The position numbers and the translations under genes were made by a program. Shown piece by piece: positions 23,495 to 31,887 of a stretch of DNA of 36,215 nt. The notes beneath the pieces are model-generated. The model saw only the letters and a program-made list of their open reading frames with translations. It was not told where the DNA came from and ran no database searches. The stretch is from a virus: the IMG/VR virus record IMGVR_UViG_3300030389_002047, positions 1 to 36,215 of that record; one strand, given 5' to 3'. Positions within the stretch are counted from its first letter, which is position 1. The number at the start of each line of letters is the position of its first letter.

Positions 23495-24940
23495 TTAGTC
23501 TTCGAATAATACAAAGTTGTTCGCACCCATTACACAAACACATCTTTCTGATAAGAAGTTAACTCTCATCTCATCAATGTCTGTAGTAGCTGCTCCACCT
23601 GCTGACCCTGTAATCCATGTCTTATATCTTCTATCTTCAGTTTCTGAAGCTCTATATCTTACATGAAGGTAAGGTCTCTTCGCATTTTTACCAAGAACTT
23701 GGTCGTAAACACTTGTAGAACCTGCCGGTACTAATAAACCGTTAATCGCACCTGTGCCACTGATTCCGCCTCTCATTGTTGGGTCATTTAGATATTTCCA
23801 ATCAGACTTGTAGAAGTCATAACCTCTACGGAATCCTGTGAAACCTAAATTTAACGCCATCTCTTCATCGTTGTCAAATAGTCCATAAGATGTACCACCT
23901 GCTCCGTAAGAGTTTTGAGCTGCTAACATATCGTCAATATCGAAACCGAACTGTCTGTTTAAGAAAATTACATTTTCCTCAATTGCACCTTGCTTGTCTA
24001 ATCTGTCGATAACTGCATCGAAGTCAGCTAATGCATCAGGATTACCTCCTGTCCATAAGTTACCTCTTGTACCAACTGCGTGGAAAACACCTTCTGAACC
24101 GATGAGTCCTTCTCCAACTGCTCCTGAAGCTGCCTCTGCAGGTACTGCTTCTATCATTGCTGTTTCTAAGTAATCATCAAATCTTAGCCTTGTTTCATGC
24201 TCAGACTTTAAGTACCATAGGTATCCTGAACCACCGTCTTCTGTTGAAATTTCAATCCAACCAATTTGAGCCATATCAGAACCATTAACTAAGTAAGTGT
24301 CCTTTAGGATGATTGGGTTGTTTTCAAAGATGTAGTCATCTGATTGTAAGGAACCTTCCATTCCTGCTTTACCTTTTTCAAATTCTGAACCGTAAATGAA
24401 AACTGTAGTAGCTGCCCCTAAAGCTGCAACTTGACCTGCTGCCTCATAGTATGCTACGGAGAATGTGCTGTTCGCTGTATCTACCGCAGTTACAACTGCT
24501 TTGTTTTCACCACCACCTGCATTATCTGAAATTACAACTGTTTGTCCTTTTCTTACTGCGATACCGCCTTGTGCTGAATAAGGATTTTCACCTGTAATTA
24601 CAGTACCAACAGGGTTACTACCAATAGCTGAATCATTAACTGTTAATGTAGCTGTGTTAGAACCTGCTGCTTGAGCTGATGTTACATTTTCATATTTGAT
24701 ATGTAACCTTCCTTGTTCTGCCCATTTAATAAGGTCAGAATTAGAAGGCATTTCTGCACCCACCATTTTTAAAAATGCTGAAAGTGTTCTGTTACCATAT
24801 CTTTCAAATTCTTTTTCATATGTATCAGGAAGATACTGATTTAAGAAATCAAAGTTGGTAATATAATTAGTCGACAACGGAACTTGTTGAGCCGATGGCT
24901 GCAACGAGAATGTTGGACTTGCTGCAAAATTTCCTGCCAT
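23495..24940 (-). CDS. Major capsid protein, HK97-type, 481 aa
   Basis: Length, position after portal and scaffold, and a terminator directly after the gene all point to the major capsid protein. The N-terminus has LNQYLPDTYEKEFERYGNRT, then LSAFLKMVGAEMPSNSDLIK, and a READ-like stretch ERYGNRTLSAF as in the crAss-like capsid proteins I know. Residues about 85-183 (TATLTVNDSAIG ... TTVFIYGSEF) form a beta-rich insert, probably a surface domain on the HK97 core. Further on FGFDIDDMLAAQNSYGAG and NLGFTGFRRGYDFYKSDWKY belong to the core, and it ends CVCVMGANNFVLFED. The protein has no processed N-terminal delta domain. The 381-residue gene in front is the likely separate scaffold. The ATG at 24940 has no Shine-Dalgarno sequence. 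Confidence 0.9.
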   Translation of the reverse strand: MAGNFAASPTFSLQPSAQQVPLSTNYITNFDFLNQYLPDTYEKEFERYGNRTLSAFLKMVGAEMPSNSDLIKWAEQGRLHIKYENVTSAQAAGSNTATLTVNDSAIGSNPVGTVITGENPYSAQGGIAVRKGQTVVISDNAGGGENKAVVTAVDTANSTFSVAYYEAAGQVAALGAATTVFIYGSEFEKGKAGMEGSLQSDDYIFENNPIILKDTYLVNGSDMAQIGWIEISTEDGGSGYLWYLKSEHETRLRFDDYLETAMIEAVPAEAASGAVGEGLIGSEGVFHAVGTRGNLWTGGNPDALADFDAVIDRLDKQGAIEENVIFLNRQFGFDIDDMLAAQNSYGAGGTSYGLFDNDEEMALNLGFTGFRRGYDFYKSDWKYLNDPTMRGGISGTGAINGLLVPAGSTSVYDQVLGKNAKRPYLHVRYRASETEDRRYKTWITGSAGGAATTDIDEMRVNFLSERCVCVMGANNFVLFED

Positions 24941-24964
24941 TATTTCTAATTTTTAAATATTAAT

Positions 24965-26110
24965 TTACTTTTTACTTCTAATCTTGAGCCCCCTACCCTC
25001 ACTTGGATTGAGTGCTCTAATTGTCATTCCATCCTTTTTAACAACCTGAGGAGCTGACCTTGTTGTCATATTGACATTTTTAATTTTTTTAGTCACATCC
25101 TCTGTTGCATCAGCTTTGCCTTGTTCATAAAAAAACTTAGCAAACCTGTCAGGATTTCTCGCTACGGATAACGCCCTATGGTATCCCGATGCATCCTTAA
25201 TTAATCCGGTATCCTTGTCCATGTACATCTCCGTAAAGAAGTTGCCTTCTGAATTTACCTTTTTAATTTCCTCAACATCCTTAGAAGGTAGAAAAGTTAA
25301 TACTTTGTCTTCTCCAACTTTAAAGTCAAAACCTTTGAACTCTGTGTCGAAAACCTCATCGGTTTTTTCTAAAAACCAATTTCGCTTCCTTTTAAATTCT
25401 TCTTCATAGGTTTGAGCATCCTTAACATATTGGTTATACGCTGCAAGTTGTTCTTCCTGCTCTTTGGAGAAAGTTGCCGTGCTTGACTCAAGGGGCTCCT
25501 TGTACATCTCCTTTTGCTCTTCAAAAAACTTACGAGCCTTACCAATCTCTTTTTTAAACGCTAACTTCTTCTTTTTAATTACATTTTCTTCATCAACCTC
25601 ACTGTCGTAAGCAAAGTCTTCCATCATGTATTGAATATCTTCAGCATCTAAATCCTCTTCAGTTGCTTGATAATATTCACGCAGAAGCTGCGTTTCATCC
25701 ATGTCTTTGAAGTTTCTGTTTAATTTAACATAGTCTTCAAATCCACGACCTGTCTTTTTCTTGTATTCCAAAAATGCTGAGACATCTTCAGGTAATTCCT
25801 GAGGCTTCTCTTTTTCAGTAAACAAATCATTTACTGAACTGACATCTTTGTCATAAGTATTCTTAATATATCTAAGAACATCTTCCTCTTTTAACTCCGA
25901 GGACTGAGTTATATTTTCTTGTGTTTCGCTTTCCGGCTGTACACTTTCTTGCTCTTGTGTGGGGGTGGCACTCTCATTGCTTGTATCCACTTGCTCCACG
26001 GGAGCACTTGTTTCTTTAACATCTTCTGAAGCATTATTAATTACTTCTTCTTCTTTTTGAGATAAAGACTTTTCTTCCTTTACCCCAATGTCTTTTACTT
26101 TTATATCCAT
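24965..26110 (-). CDS. Scaffold-like head assembly protein, 381 aa
   Basis: The N-terminal 95 residues are acidic and disordered in character (many Glu, Gln, Ser, Thr). They are followed by helical, charged segments (LLREYYQATEEDLDAEDIQY; KKKKLAFKKEIGKARKFFEE), a middle segment (FDFKVGEDKVLTFLPSKDVE), and a basic C-terminus ending GRGLKIRSKK. An acidic disordered head with long helices and a basic tail, placed between portal and capsid genes, is the usual form of phage scaffolds, whose basic tail binds the capsid protein. There is no protease motif, so it is probably an expelled scaffold rather than a maturation protease. It starts 51 bases after the portal stop, with a weak -7 box in between. 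Confidence 0.75.
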   Translation of the reverse strand: MDIKVKDIGVKEEKSLSQKEEEVINNASEDVKETSAPVEQVDTSNESATPTQEQESVQPESETQENITQSSELKEEDVLRYIKNTYDKDVSSVNDLFTEKEKPQELPEDVSAFLEYKKKTGRGFEDYVKLNRNFKDMDETQLLREYYQATEEDLDAEDIQYMMEDFAYDSEVDEENVIKKKKLAFKKEIGKARKFFEEQKEMYKEPLESSTATFSKEQEEQLAAYNQYVKDAQTYEEEFKRKRNWFLEKTDEVFDTEFKGFDFKVGEDKVLTFLPSKDVEEIKKVNSEGNFFTEMYMDKDTGLIKDASGYHRALSVARNPDRFAKFFYEQGKADATEDVTKKIKNVNMTTRSAPQVVKKDGMTIRALNPSEGRGLKIRSKK

Positions 26111-26126
26111 TGAATTAAATTTTAAA

Positions 26127-26134
26127 CAAAGTTA
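26127..26134 (-). promoter_or_regulatory. Possible -7 box before the scaffold and capsid genes
   Basis: The minus strand reads TAACTTTG, which fits TAnnTTTG, 16 bases before the ATG at 26110. No TTTG is seen at the right distance upstream. It could drive scaffold and capsid together, but the evidence is one 8-base match in an AT-rich gap. Confidence 0.3.
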
Positions 26135-26161
26135 ATAAATATTTTTATGTATTTTTTTCAG

Positions 26162-28597
26162 CTATCTTGGGTCAAATTCAGCTAAATCAAAACCATCTAA
26201 ACTATCTTCATTGGACTCAAAGTTCTGTGGAGGTAGATTGTTTTTCCTTTGATTTATTAGTTTTGACTGCTCTGTATTTTGTTGGGATATTCTTTGCTTC
26301 TTTGCTTCTTCTCTAGCACCTTCTCTAAAAGCCAAGGCTTGTTCTGACATTCCTCTCAACTGTTGATTGTAACTAAACTCTTCAGCCATCAACTGTGATT
26401 TTAACTGAGCTTCATTTTTCATCTTTTCTATTTCAAAAGCAATCTCTGCTTGTTTCAGTTGCATCTTGCCTTGAACTTCCATTTGTTGTTTTTGCATTGC
26501 AGCTTGTGCTGCCATCTGTTGAGACTGCATATTGATTTGAGCTTGTTGCTGTTGCTTCTGCATTTCCATTTGCTGTTGCTTTTCTTCTTTCTGCTTTCTT
26601 TTTAATTTAAGCAACTGATTGGCAAGTTTTATATTTTTAAGCTCTCTAATGTCGATGGCATCTTCTAAATTAATATCCTGCTTAGATAATGCCATTTGAA
26701 TATTTTGCTCAAGCTGTGCCTTTTGCTCTTCATCCGGTGCGACCTCTATAAAAATTCCAAAATCATATATATATAAATCAGATATATCATCCAACAAGCT
26801 GACATTATATTTTCCAATTTTATTTACAAAATCATCTTTGAAGTCTGAATATTCTAATATATCTGCAACCCTGTATGTCAAAGCTTCGGCTAATGTTCTA
26901 TATATATATAGAGACCCGTCAAGAATGTGACGAGTTGCTACATTAGAATTTAATGCTGCAAGTTTTTGTAAACCAACTAAAGAGTTAGGGTCAGGCGTAC
27001 TTCCATCTCTAGCTTCATTGAGACCCGTTACTGTTCTAATCATATTTAAGTAATGATTGTAATTTGCAATAAGCATTTGAGTTTTACTTGCACCTGAGTT
27101 TGTTGCTATTTCTTTTATAGGAACTCTTGCTTGATTGAAGTCCCCATCTTGTGTGTAACTTCTTCCAATAACACTACCTGTTTGGAAATACAAACGCAAA
27201 GCATCCTCAGGATTATACGCATTACCTGTTCCTAAATCTACTTCATTCAAACCATCTGCATCAATGAATACTCCATCAGGAACTACCTTGGCAATCACTT
27301 GTTGTAATTTTAAATGAGTAAGTTGAATTAAATCAGCAAAAGGTATCATTCTTCTTACTAAAGACTCAACCACACCTTTATACATTCTAGGTGCTACAGC
27401 CACATAATTAGGCAGTGCGTGTTGACTTGCTGATTTTGGTCTCACCATATTATGAGCCAACTCCCATTTTAAAAGGATGTTTGTACCCATAACCATAACG
27501 CCATCATACCAAACATCAATTGTTTTTTCTATTTTTTCAAACCTTCCTTCATCTATTGCAGCATCCGGGGGATTGAATTGGTCATCTTTTTCTATAACCT
27601 TGCTGCCACCTGTTTCTAATATTTTTTTCTTATATACAATCTTGTTGGTAGATTTATAGTTAAAGTACAGTAATGTACAAGTATCTCTATAAAACATATC
27701 GTTTTCATAATACTGTGCTACATTATAATAATCATACCAATTTTGACTATACTTACTTATTTCTTCTAATTGCTCATCTGTTAATGTGGGGTCAATTTTT
27801 AAAAGCTCAGTCATGGGTAGTGTTTTTACTTCTCCCCAATAAAAACAATCTTTGAAGTGGGGGTCTTCAGTATAACTATATACTATATTAGCCGGGTCAA
27901 CATAACTTATTTTAACTCCTGAGCCCGGTAAGAACTCGTGCTTTGCTACACCGATACCTAAAACCGTGATATCATAATCTACTCTTTTTCTTAAATCAAT
28001 GTAATGGTTTTCTTCAAAAAGAGTATTAATTGCTTCTTCTTCCGCAATCTCTATTGATGGCTTATAATTAAGCTGCATATACAAAGACAACTCTTCATCA
28101 CTATTAGGAAGTTCTTCAGGTGAAACTGTAAATGGGTCAATGCTTGAGTTTTGTTTTATTTGTTGTAAAAAATCTTTAGAAACCATTTGAGCTTCTACCA
28201 TGTCTTGATACTTGCTTCTTTTGGCTTGAGACATAGCATCTTGTGCATAAGCATTTACTTTGAAAAGTCTATCTGACATTCCGTTTACAACTATGTCGAC
28301 AAACTTTGGTATTACAGGAACAGGTGTCCAATCTAAATTTAGATAAGATAAATCACCATCAATAGCTAATTCATCTTTGTATTTTCTAATTGATTGCTCT
28401 CCTCTTGCATATAAACGCAATCTATGGAATTGTCTGAATTGGTTGTAGAATCGACAGCTCATTCCATCCCTACGAAACCATTCGTATTGTATGGCTTGTC
28501 CTATCTTTAATCCGTACTCATCTGTTGCCTTTTCAGCATCTGAAACAAATTGGTCAGGAAAAGCGGCAGACTTAATATCTATTTTAACATCTTTCAT
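26162..28597 (-). CDS. Portal protein, 811 aa
   Basis: The gene follows the large terminase with a 4-base ATGA overlap and has the length of crAss-like portals. The core (about 1-640) shows portal-type features: MDFG-free helical clip and stem segments, YDITVLGIGVAKHEFLPGSG followed by a YVDPANIVYSY strand pair, MYKGVVESLVRRMIPFADLI and TVTGLNEARDGSTPDPNSLV, which resembles the conserved P.sl.G.qklA region of this portal family. Residues about 665-735 form a Gln/Met-rich coiled coil (repeated KQQQ/MQ.QQM), probably the long barrel that reaches into the head. The end is charged (DGFDLAEFDPR). It forms the 12-fold channel at the DNA-entry vertex. The assignment rests on position, length and family pattern. 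Confidence 0.88.
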   Translation of the reverse strand: MKDVKIDIKSAAFPDQFVSDAEKATDEYGLKIGQAIQYEWFRRDGMSCRFYNQFRQFHRLRLYARGEQSIRKYKDELAIDGDLSYLNLDWTPVPVIPKFVDIVVNGMSDRLFKVNAYAQDAMSQAKRSKYQDMVEAQMVSKDFLQQIKQNSSIDPFTVSPEELPNSDEELSLYMQLNYKPSIEIAEEEAINTLFEENHYIDLRKRVDYDITVLGIGVAKHEFLPGSGVKISYVDPANIVYSYTEDPHFKDCFYWGEVKTLPMTELLKIDPTLTDEQLEEISKYSQNWYDYYNVAQYYENDMFYRDTCTLLYFNYKSTNKIVYKKKILETGGSKVIEKDDQFNPPDAAIDEGRFEKIEKTIDVWYDGVMVMGTNILLKWELAHNMVRPKSASQHALPNYVAVAPRMYKGVVESLVRRMIPFADLIQLTHLKLQQVIAKVVPDGVFIDADGLNEVDLGTGNAYNPEDALRLYFQTGSVIGRSYTQDGDFNQARVPIKEIATNSGASKTQMLIANYNHYLNMIRTVTGLNEARDGSTPDPNSLVGLQKLAALNSNVATRHILDGSLYIYRTLAEALTYRVADILEYSDFKDDFVNKIGKYNVSLLDDISDLYIYDFGIFIEVAPDEEQKAQLEQNIQMALSKQDINLEDAIDIRELKNIKLANQLLKLKRKQKEEKQQQMEMQKQQQQAQINMQSQQMAAQAAMQKQQMEVQGKMQLKQAEIAFEIEKMKNEAQLKSQLMAEEFSYNQQLRGMSEQALAFREGAREEAKKQRISQQNTEQSKLINQRKNNLPPQNFESNEDSLDGFDLAEFDPR

Positions 28598-30816
28598 CTA
28601 ATTAATTCGCTTTTTATACCCGTGTTAGTATACCTTGCAAAGTTAATCTTTATTTTTGACTCTTTTTTTTCAGGCGTATATAAATGCTTCTGATTAGCCA
28701 TAATAGCTAAACCTGAGCTAATCGAGGCATCATAACGGGTTCTATTGTTAATATCAAATTTAGCCCAATCCAAAAGAGTACGATTAAAAGGCATCGTTCC
28801 CATTTCATCACTAGGTCTAAATACTTCTTCTGTATCTAATCCTATATATTTTTCTATATAAGATTCAATCGCTGCGGCATGAGCTTGTTTTACTTCCTCA
28901 CTTGTGTTGGGGATACCGCCTAATTCTTTTTCTGATTTGGATAATTTACTTTTATGTTTATCAGGTCTGTTCAAACAAAATCTTCGATAACCTCTATTTT
29001 TAAAATGATACAACAACCTAGGCTTGTTGTTTTCTATAAGTATCGGCATACCGTAAAACACACACGCCATCAAAACATCTTCAAAAAATAATTCTGCTGT
29101 TTGAGGTCGAGCTATATATTCAAGAAAAAACTCATTACTTGGTGCTTCATCCATAGAAAATTTAGTCAAGCCATGCAAAGCTCCATTAGAGCCTCCACCT
29201 CCAACTACCCCACTAATATCATAGGAGTCACATCCAAACACTCCCAAGTGTTCATTGCCGGGATATTTTAATCCATTTCGTTCAGTAAAATTATTCTGAA
29301 TGTGAACTGCCGGTAACCAAGAAATATGAAACCTACCTTGCTTGGTGGGTATCCATACTACTGAACTATCTTTGACTCCATTTTGCCAAACAAACTTTCC
29401 TTGCGTAATGTTATGTTCTCTAATATAAGAATCATTGAAATCTATTTGTTGATATATTTTACTTAGATTAAATATAGACGACTTGCTTTCATCCCTAAAA
29501 GCGTGAGCTTCAGTTCGAGGAAACTGTCTGTAAAATTCATTCAAAGCATCTGCATCATTTTTCAGTGAATCTACTTCAGCCTTCCAATAATCTATACTTC
29601 CTGAATATATATAGTCCCCATCAACTCCTTGTATTTCTACCTTTGGTTTTTCTAATACAGGTTGTCCATATCTATCTATAAAGCCCTCCATGTTCCATTC
29701 CATAGGTATAAATAAAGAATACAATCCACTTTTAGTTTGACCATTTGCATTTCGATTCAAAACATCTGAGCTTTCAAAAAGTTTTTTAAAATTATCTCCA
29801 CCCTTTTCTAATGAGTTAGAAGTGGAGCCCATCATACATTTTCCAATAATCTTACTACCCAATCTTAAACAGGTTTTTGTAACACCCCAATTATTTAGAA
29901 TGTTATTAGGTTTTATCCATTTACCACTTTCATCATGGACTAGCAGTAAAAGTTTTTCTCCATCATAAGAGTTGTCGTCAGTGTTTTTCCAATCTATAGT
30001 TGTATCCAAACCTTCTAAATCATCTTCAAAAACCTCATGCATATTTTTCTTTGTAATCTTTGATGCAGGAACTCTATATGCTAGTTCAGATTTGGGTTTG
30101 TCCATTCCATCTTGAATTGGTTTGAAAAAGAACGGAAGACTATTTGATATGGGAACTACTTTGTCTGTAAACATTTTTTTTGCATCTGCTCCTGTTTTGG
30201 AGAGTATACCTATTCTAGAATCTTTTGATATCGTGGCTTTGTTAACACATTCCGAAGAACTCATATATGAAAAACCTGACCTTCTAATTTTAAGATATAT
30301 CATTCCATAACTTCTTGAATCAGCCTTACACGCTTCCCAAAATAAATACAAAGCTCTATTCGCTTCTCTGAAATCAGGATACCCTACATCTATTTTTGTC
30401 CATTGCAGATACATATAATGTGAGCCTGTTATATATGTTGGCTTTCCATTGTTGTAAAACCAATATCCTTCATCACGATATTCAAATTCTTTTTCTATAT
30501 AATCTACCCAACGATTTTTAAAATCTCTTGGCATTTCATTCCACTGAAATATAGAACGAATTTTATCTAATTGTTTTGGTGTCTCTCTTCTTTCCCAATA
30601 CTGTTCATATTTTTTTTCGTGTCTTTTATATACTTCTTTTGGGGTCTTAGGCAATCCAATCCTAACATTTGATATCTCTATTACTTTTCCTATTTGCCCT
30701 GTTCTTGAAATAATGACCAAGTCATATTTTAAATTATAACCATACAGCCAAGTTCTAGCCCTGTTTTTATTTACAAGAACTGATTTTGGTATATAATTTT
30801 TTAATTCTTTTATCAT
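28594..30816 (-). CDS. terL: Terminase large subunit, 740 aa
   Basis: This is the DNA-packaging motor. The ATPase part has a divergent Walker A (KIRRSGFS, residues 177-183) and a clear Walker B with catalytic glutamate (LLLLVHDES, Asp295-Glu296), followed by a motif III-like segment (KCMMGSTSN). The nuclease part starts near 525 with GVFGCDSYD (Asp530, Asp533), then FFEDVLMACVFYG and a late RYDAS aspartate, as in RNase H-fold terminase nucleases. WKAEVDSLKNDADALNEFYR, then FPRTEAHAF, links the domains. The RR.G.S type of Walker A and the early FEYRDEGYWFYNNG and PTYITGSHYMYLQW segments recall crAss-like phages. Its start overlaps the preceding small gene by ATGA and its stop overlaps the portal start by ATGA. 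Confidence 0.95.
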   Translation of the reverse strand: MIKELKNYIPKSVLVNKNRARTWLYGYNLKYDLVIISRTGQIGKVIEISNVRIGLPKTPKEVYKRHEKKYEQYWERRETPKQLDKIRSIFQWNEMPRDFKNRWVDYIEKEFEYRDEGYWFYNNGKPTYITGSHYMYLQWTKIDVGYPDFREANRALYLFWEACKADSRSYGMIYLKIRRSGFSYMSSSECVNKATISKDSRIGILSKTGADAKKMFTDKVVPISNSLPFFFKPIQDGMDKPKSELAYRVPASKITKKNMHEVFEDDLEGLDTTIDWKNTDDNSYDGEKLLLLVHDESGKWIKPNNILNNWGVTKTCLRLGSKIIGKCMMGSTSNSLEKGGDNFKKLFESSDVLNRNANGQTKSGLYSLFIPMEWNMEGFIDRYGQPVLEKPKVEIQGVDGDYIYSGSIDYWKAEVDSLKNDADALNEFYRQFPRTEAHAFRDESKSSIFNLSKIYQQIDFNDSYIREHNITQGKFVWQNGVKDSSVVWIPTKQGRFHISWLPAVHIQNNFTERNGLKYPGNEHLGVFGCDSYDISGVVGGGGSNGALHGLTKFSMDEAPSNEFFLEYIARPQTAELFFEDVLMACVFYGMPILIENNKPRLLYHFKNRGYRRFCLNRPDKHKSKLSKSEKELGGIPNTSEEVKQAHAAAIESYIEKYIGLDTEEVFRPSDEMGTMPFNRTLLDWAKFDINNRTRYDASISSGLAIMANQKHLYTPEKKESKIKINFARYTNTGIKSELIR

Positions 30817-31085
30817 TTAGAGTTTCTTTCTGCAAAACCTTGTTTGGAACGAGAGGGTTCATTTACAATTTCTAAGGCTTCTTTTTCTGCTTCTATCTTG
30901 TTAAGTATTTCAAAAGCATCCATAATACATAATTTTTTTGTGGCGGCAGCGTTTTTTAATCTATCCGCAGCCAACTCATCATCCGGGTCAGGTTTTATTA
31001 TATCTTCTTTTGCAACCTTTATAAGTTGCTCAACAGCTCGATATCCTGCATTTATTATTTTAAGTTTAGTTTCTTTCAGATTCAT
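30813..31085 (-). CDS. Possible terminase small subunit, 90 aa
   Basis: A short, mostly helical protein (KLKIINAGYRAVEQLIKVAK; AADRLKNAAATKKLCIMDAF; EILNKIEAEKEALEIV) sits directly before the large terminase with an ATGA overlap. Small terminases are often short helical DNA-binding proteins in exactly this place. No helix-turn-helix can be called with confidence, and the protein is acidic except for its C-terminal PSRSKQGFAERNSK. Its start lies 20 bases inside the end of the GroES-like gene. The call rests on position and helical content; an unrelated packaging accessory is possible. Confidence 0.45.
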   Translation of the reverse strand: MNLKETKLKIINAGYRAVEQLIKVAKEDIIKPDPDDELAADRLKNAAATKKLCIMDAFEILNKIEAEKEALEIVNEPSRSKQGFAERNSK

Positions 31086-31641
31086 ATGCGACTATATTTT
31101 TATTTCTTATTCTATATAATTTATTATTATCAAATCTAAACTCATACTCTGAGTCCGGCATAAAGGTAACTATATCTCCTTTTTTTATTCCATGTTTCAT
31201 AATAGATTCTGTCGGATATTCCATTATACCCATAAGCGGCTCGTTAGAAAAAGGTTTGTATATATAAGTTTCTTTTGCCGGTAAAGGTGCAACAAAACAA
31301 AATGGTTCAATAGCGTTCCACTTATTATTTTTATAATACATATAATATTGAGTTTCATCCACAAAAAAAGTATTGTCTTTGAAATAACTCTTGCCGCTTT
31401 GTCTGTTTCCATACATATCGTTGTAGAACTTAAAAACATTATGGTGAACCAAAAGAGTGTCGCCTTTTTCAACAGGACCATTATACATGATTGGAGTTTC
31501 AATAACTACGGCTTCTCTATTTGAGAACGAAGCAGATTCTTCTGAAGTGTCAAGAATCAAATCTATTGCTTCTATTTTTTTTGTATTGCTATATCTTTTG
31601 TTTTCTTTGGGTTTGACAAGAAATTGAGTAGGTGACTTCAT
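31066..31641 (-). CDS. Tandem GroES-like (co-chaperonin-type) protein, 191 aa
   Basis: The first half follows the GroES layout. It has a KPKENK start strand, a flexible segment IDLILDTSEESASFS (residues 26-40) in the place of the GroES mobile loop with LIL where GroES has IVL, then EAVVIETP, PVEKGDTLLVHHNVFKFY, and TFFVDETQYYMYYK before IEPFCFVAPL. The second part repeats the tail of the pattern: PLMGIMEYP, GIKKGDIVTFMPDSEYEF, NNKLYRIRNKNIVAYE. So there are two GroES-type beta barrels, the second without an obvious mobile loop. Phage co-chaperonins such as T4 gp31 work with host GroEL to fold the capsid protein, and this gene sits three genes before the portal. It could be a virion protein with a borrowed fold instead. 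Its ATG overlaps the preceding stop (TAATG). Confidence 0.62.
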   Translation of the reverse strand: MKSPTQFLVKPKENKRYSNTKKIEAIDLILDTSEESASFSNREAVVIETPIMYNGPVEKGDTLLVHHNVFKFYNDMYGNRQSGKSYFKDNTFFVDETQYYMYYKNNKWNAIEPFCFVAPLPAKETYIYKPFSNEPLMGIMEYPTESIMKHGIKKGDIVTFMPDSEYEFRFDNNKLYRIRNKNIVAYESERN

Positions 31642-31871
31642 TAAAAATTTATATTAAACTCAAGAGTAACGGGCATAGTAGAATTAAATTGCTTCCACAA
31701 CAAAACTTCACCTTCGCTTGTGTCTAATATAAAAATCTGATATGCGTCTTCTTCTTGGTTGTATTTAATTAAATGAATCTCGTAGCCACCGTTTAGAACA
31801 GACTGCCCAACTATATAATGCATACCTCCTGATTTATAATCAGGACCTACTGAGATTTTTCGAATGTCCAT
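31641..31871 (-). CDS. Conserved small phage protein, 76 aa
   Basis: The product starts MDIRKISVGPDYKSGGMHYI and continues with VLNGGYEIHLIKYN and AYQIFILDTS before ending VTLEFNINF. It is a compact, all-beta small protein with no cysteines, signal peptide or membrane segment. I have a sense of having seen the MDIRKIS.GPDYK..MHYIVGQ start beside phage packaging genes of Bacteroidota phages, but I know no function. It lies between the tail spike gene (16-base gap) and the GroES-like gene (1-base TAATG overlap), so it is co-expressed with the packaging genes. Confidence 0.7.
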   Translation of the reverse strand: MDIRKISVGPDYKSGGMHYIVGQSVLNGGYEIHLIKYNQEEDAYQIFILDTSEGEVLLWKQFNSTMPVTLEFNINF

Positions 31872-31887
31872 TTAATTTAAAATTAAA

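Noticed and set aside
26541-26583. A repetitive TGTTGCTG-type stretch that looks like a short tandem repeat.
   Set aside because: It is the codon pattern of the Gln-rich coiled coil of the portal protein, not a separate DNA repeat or CRISPR array.
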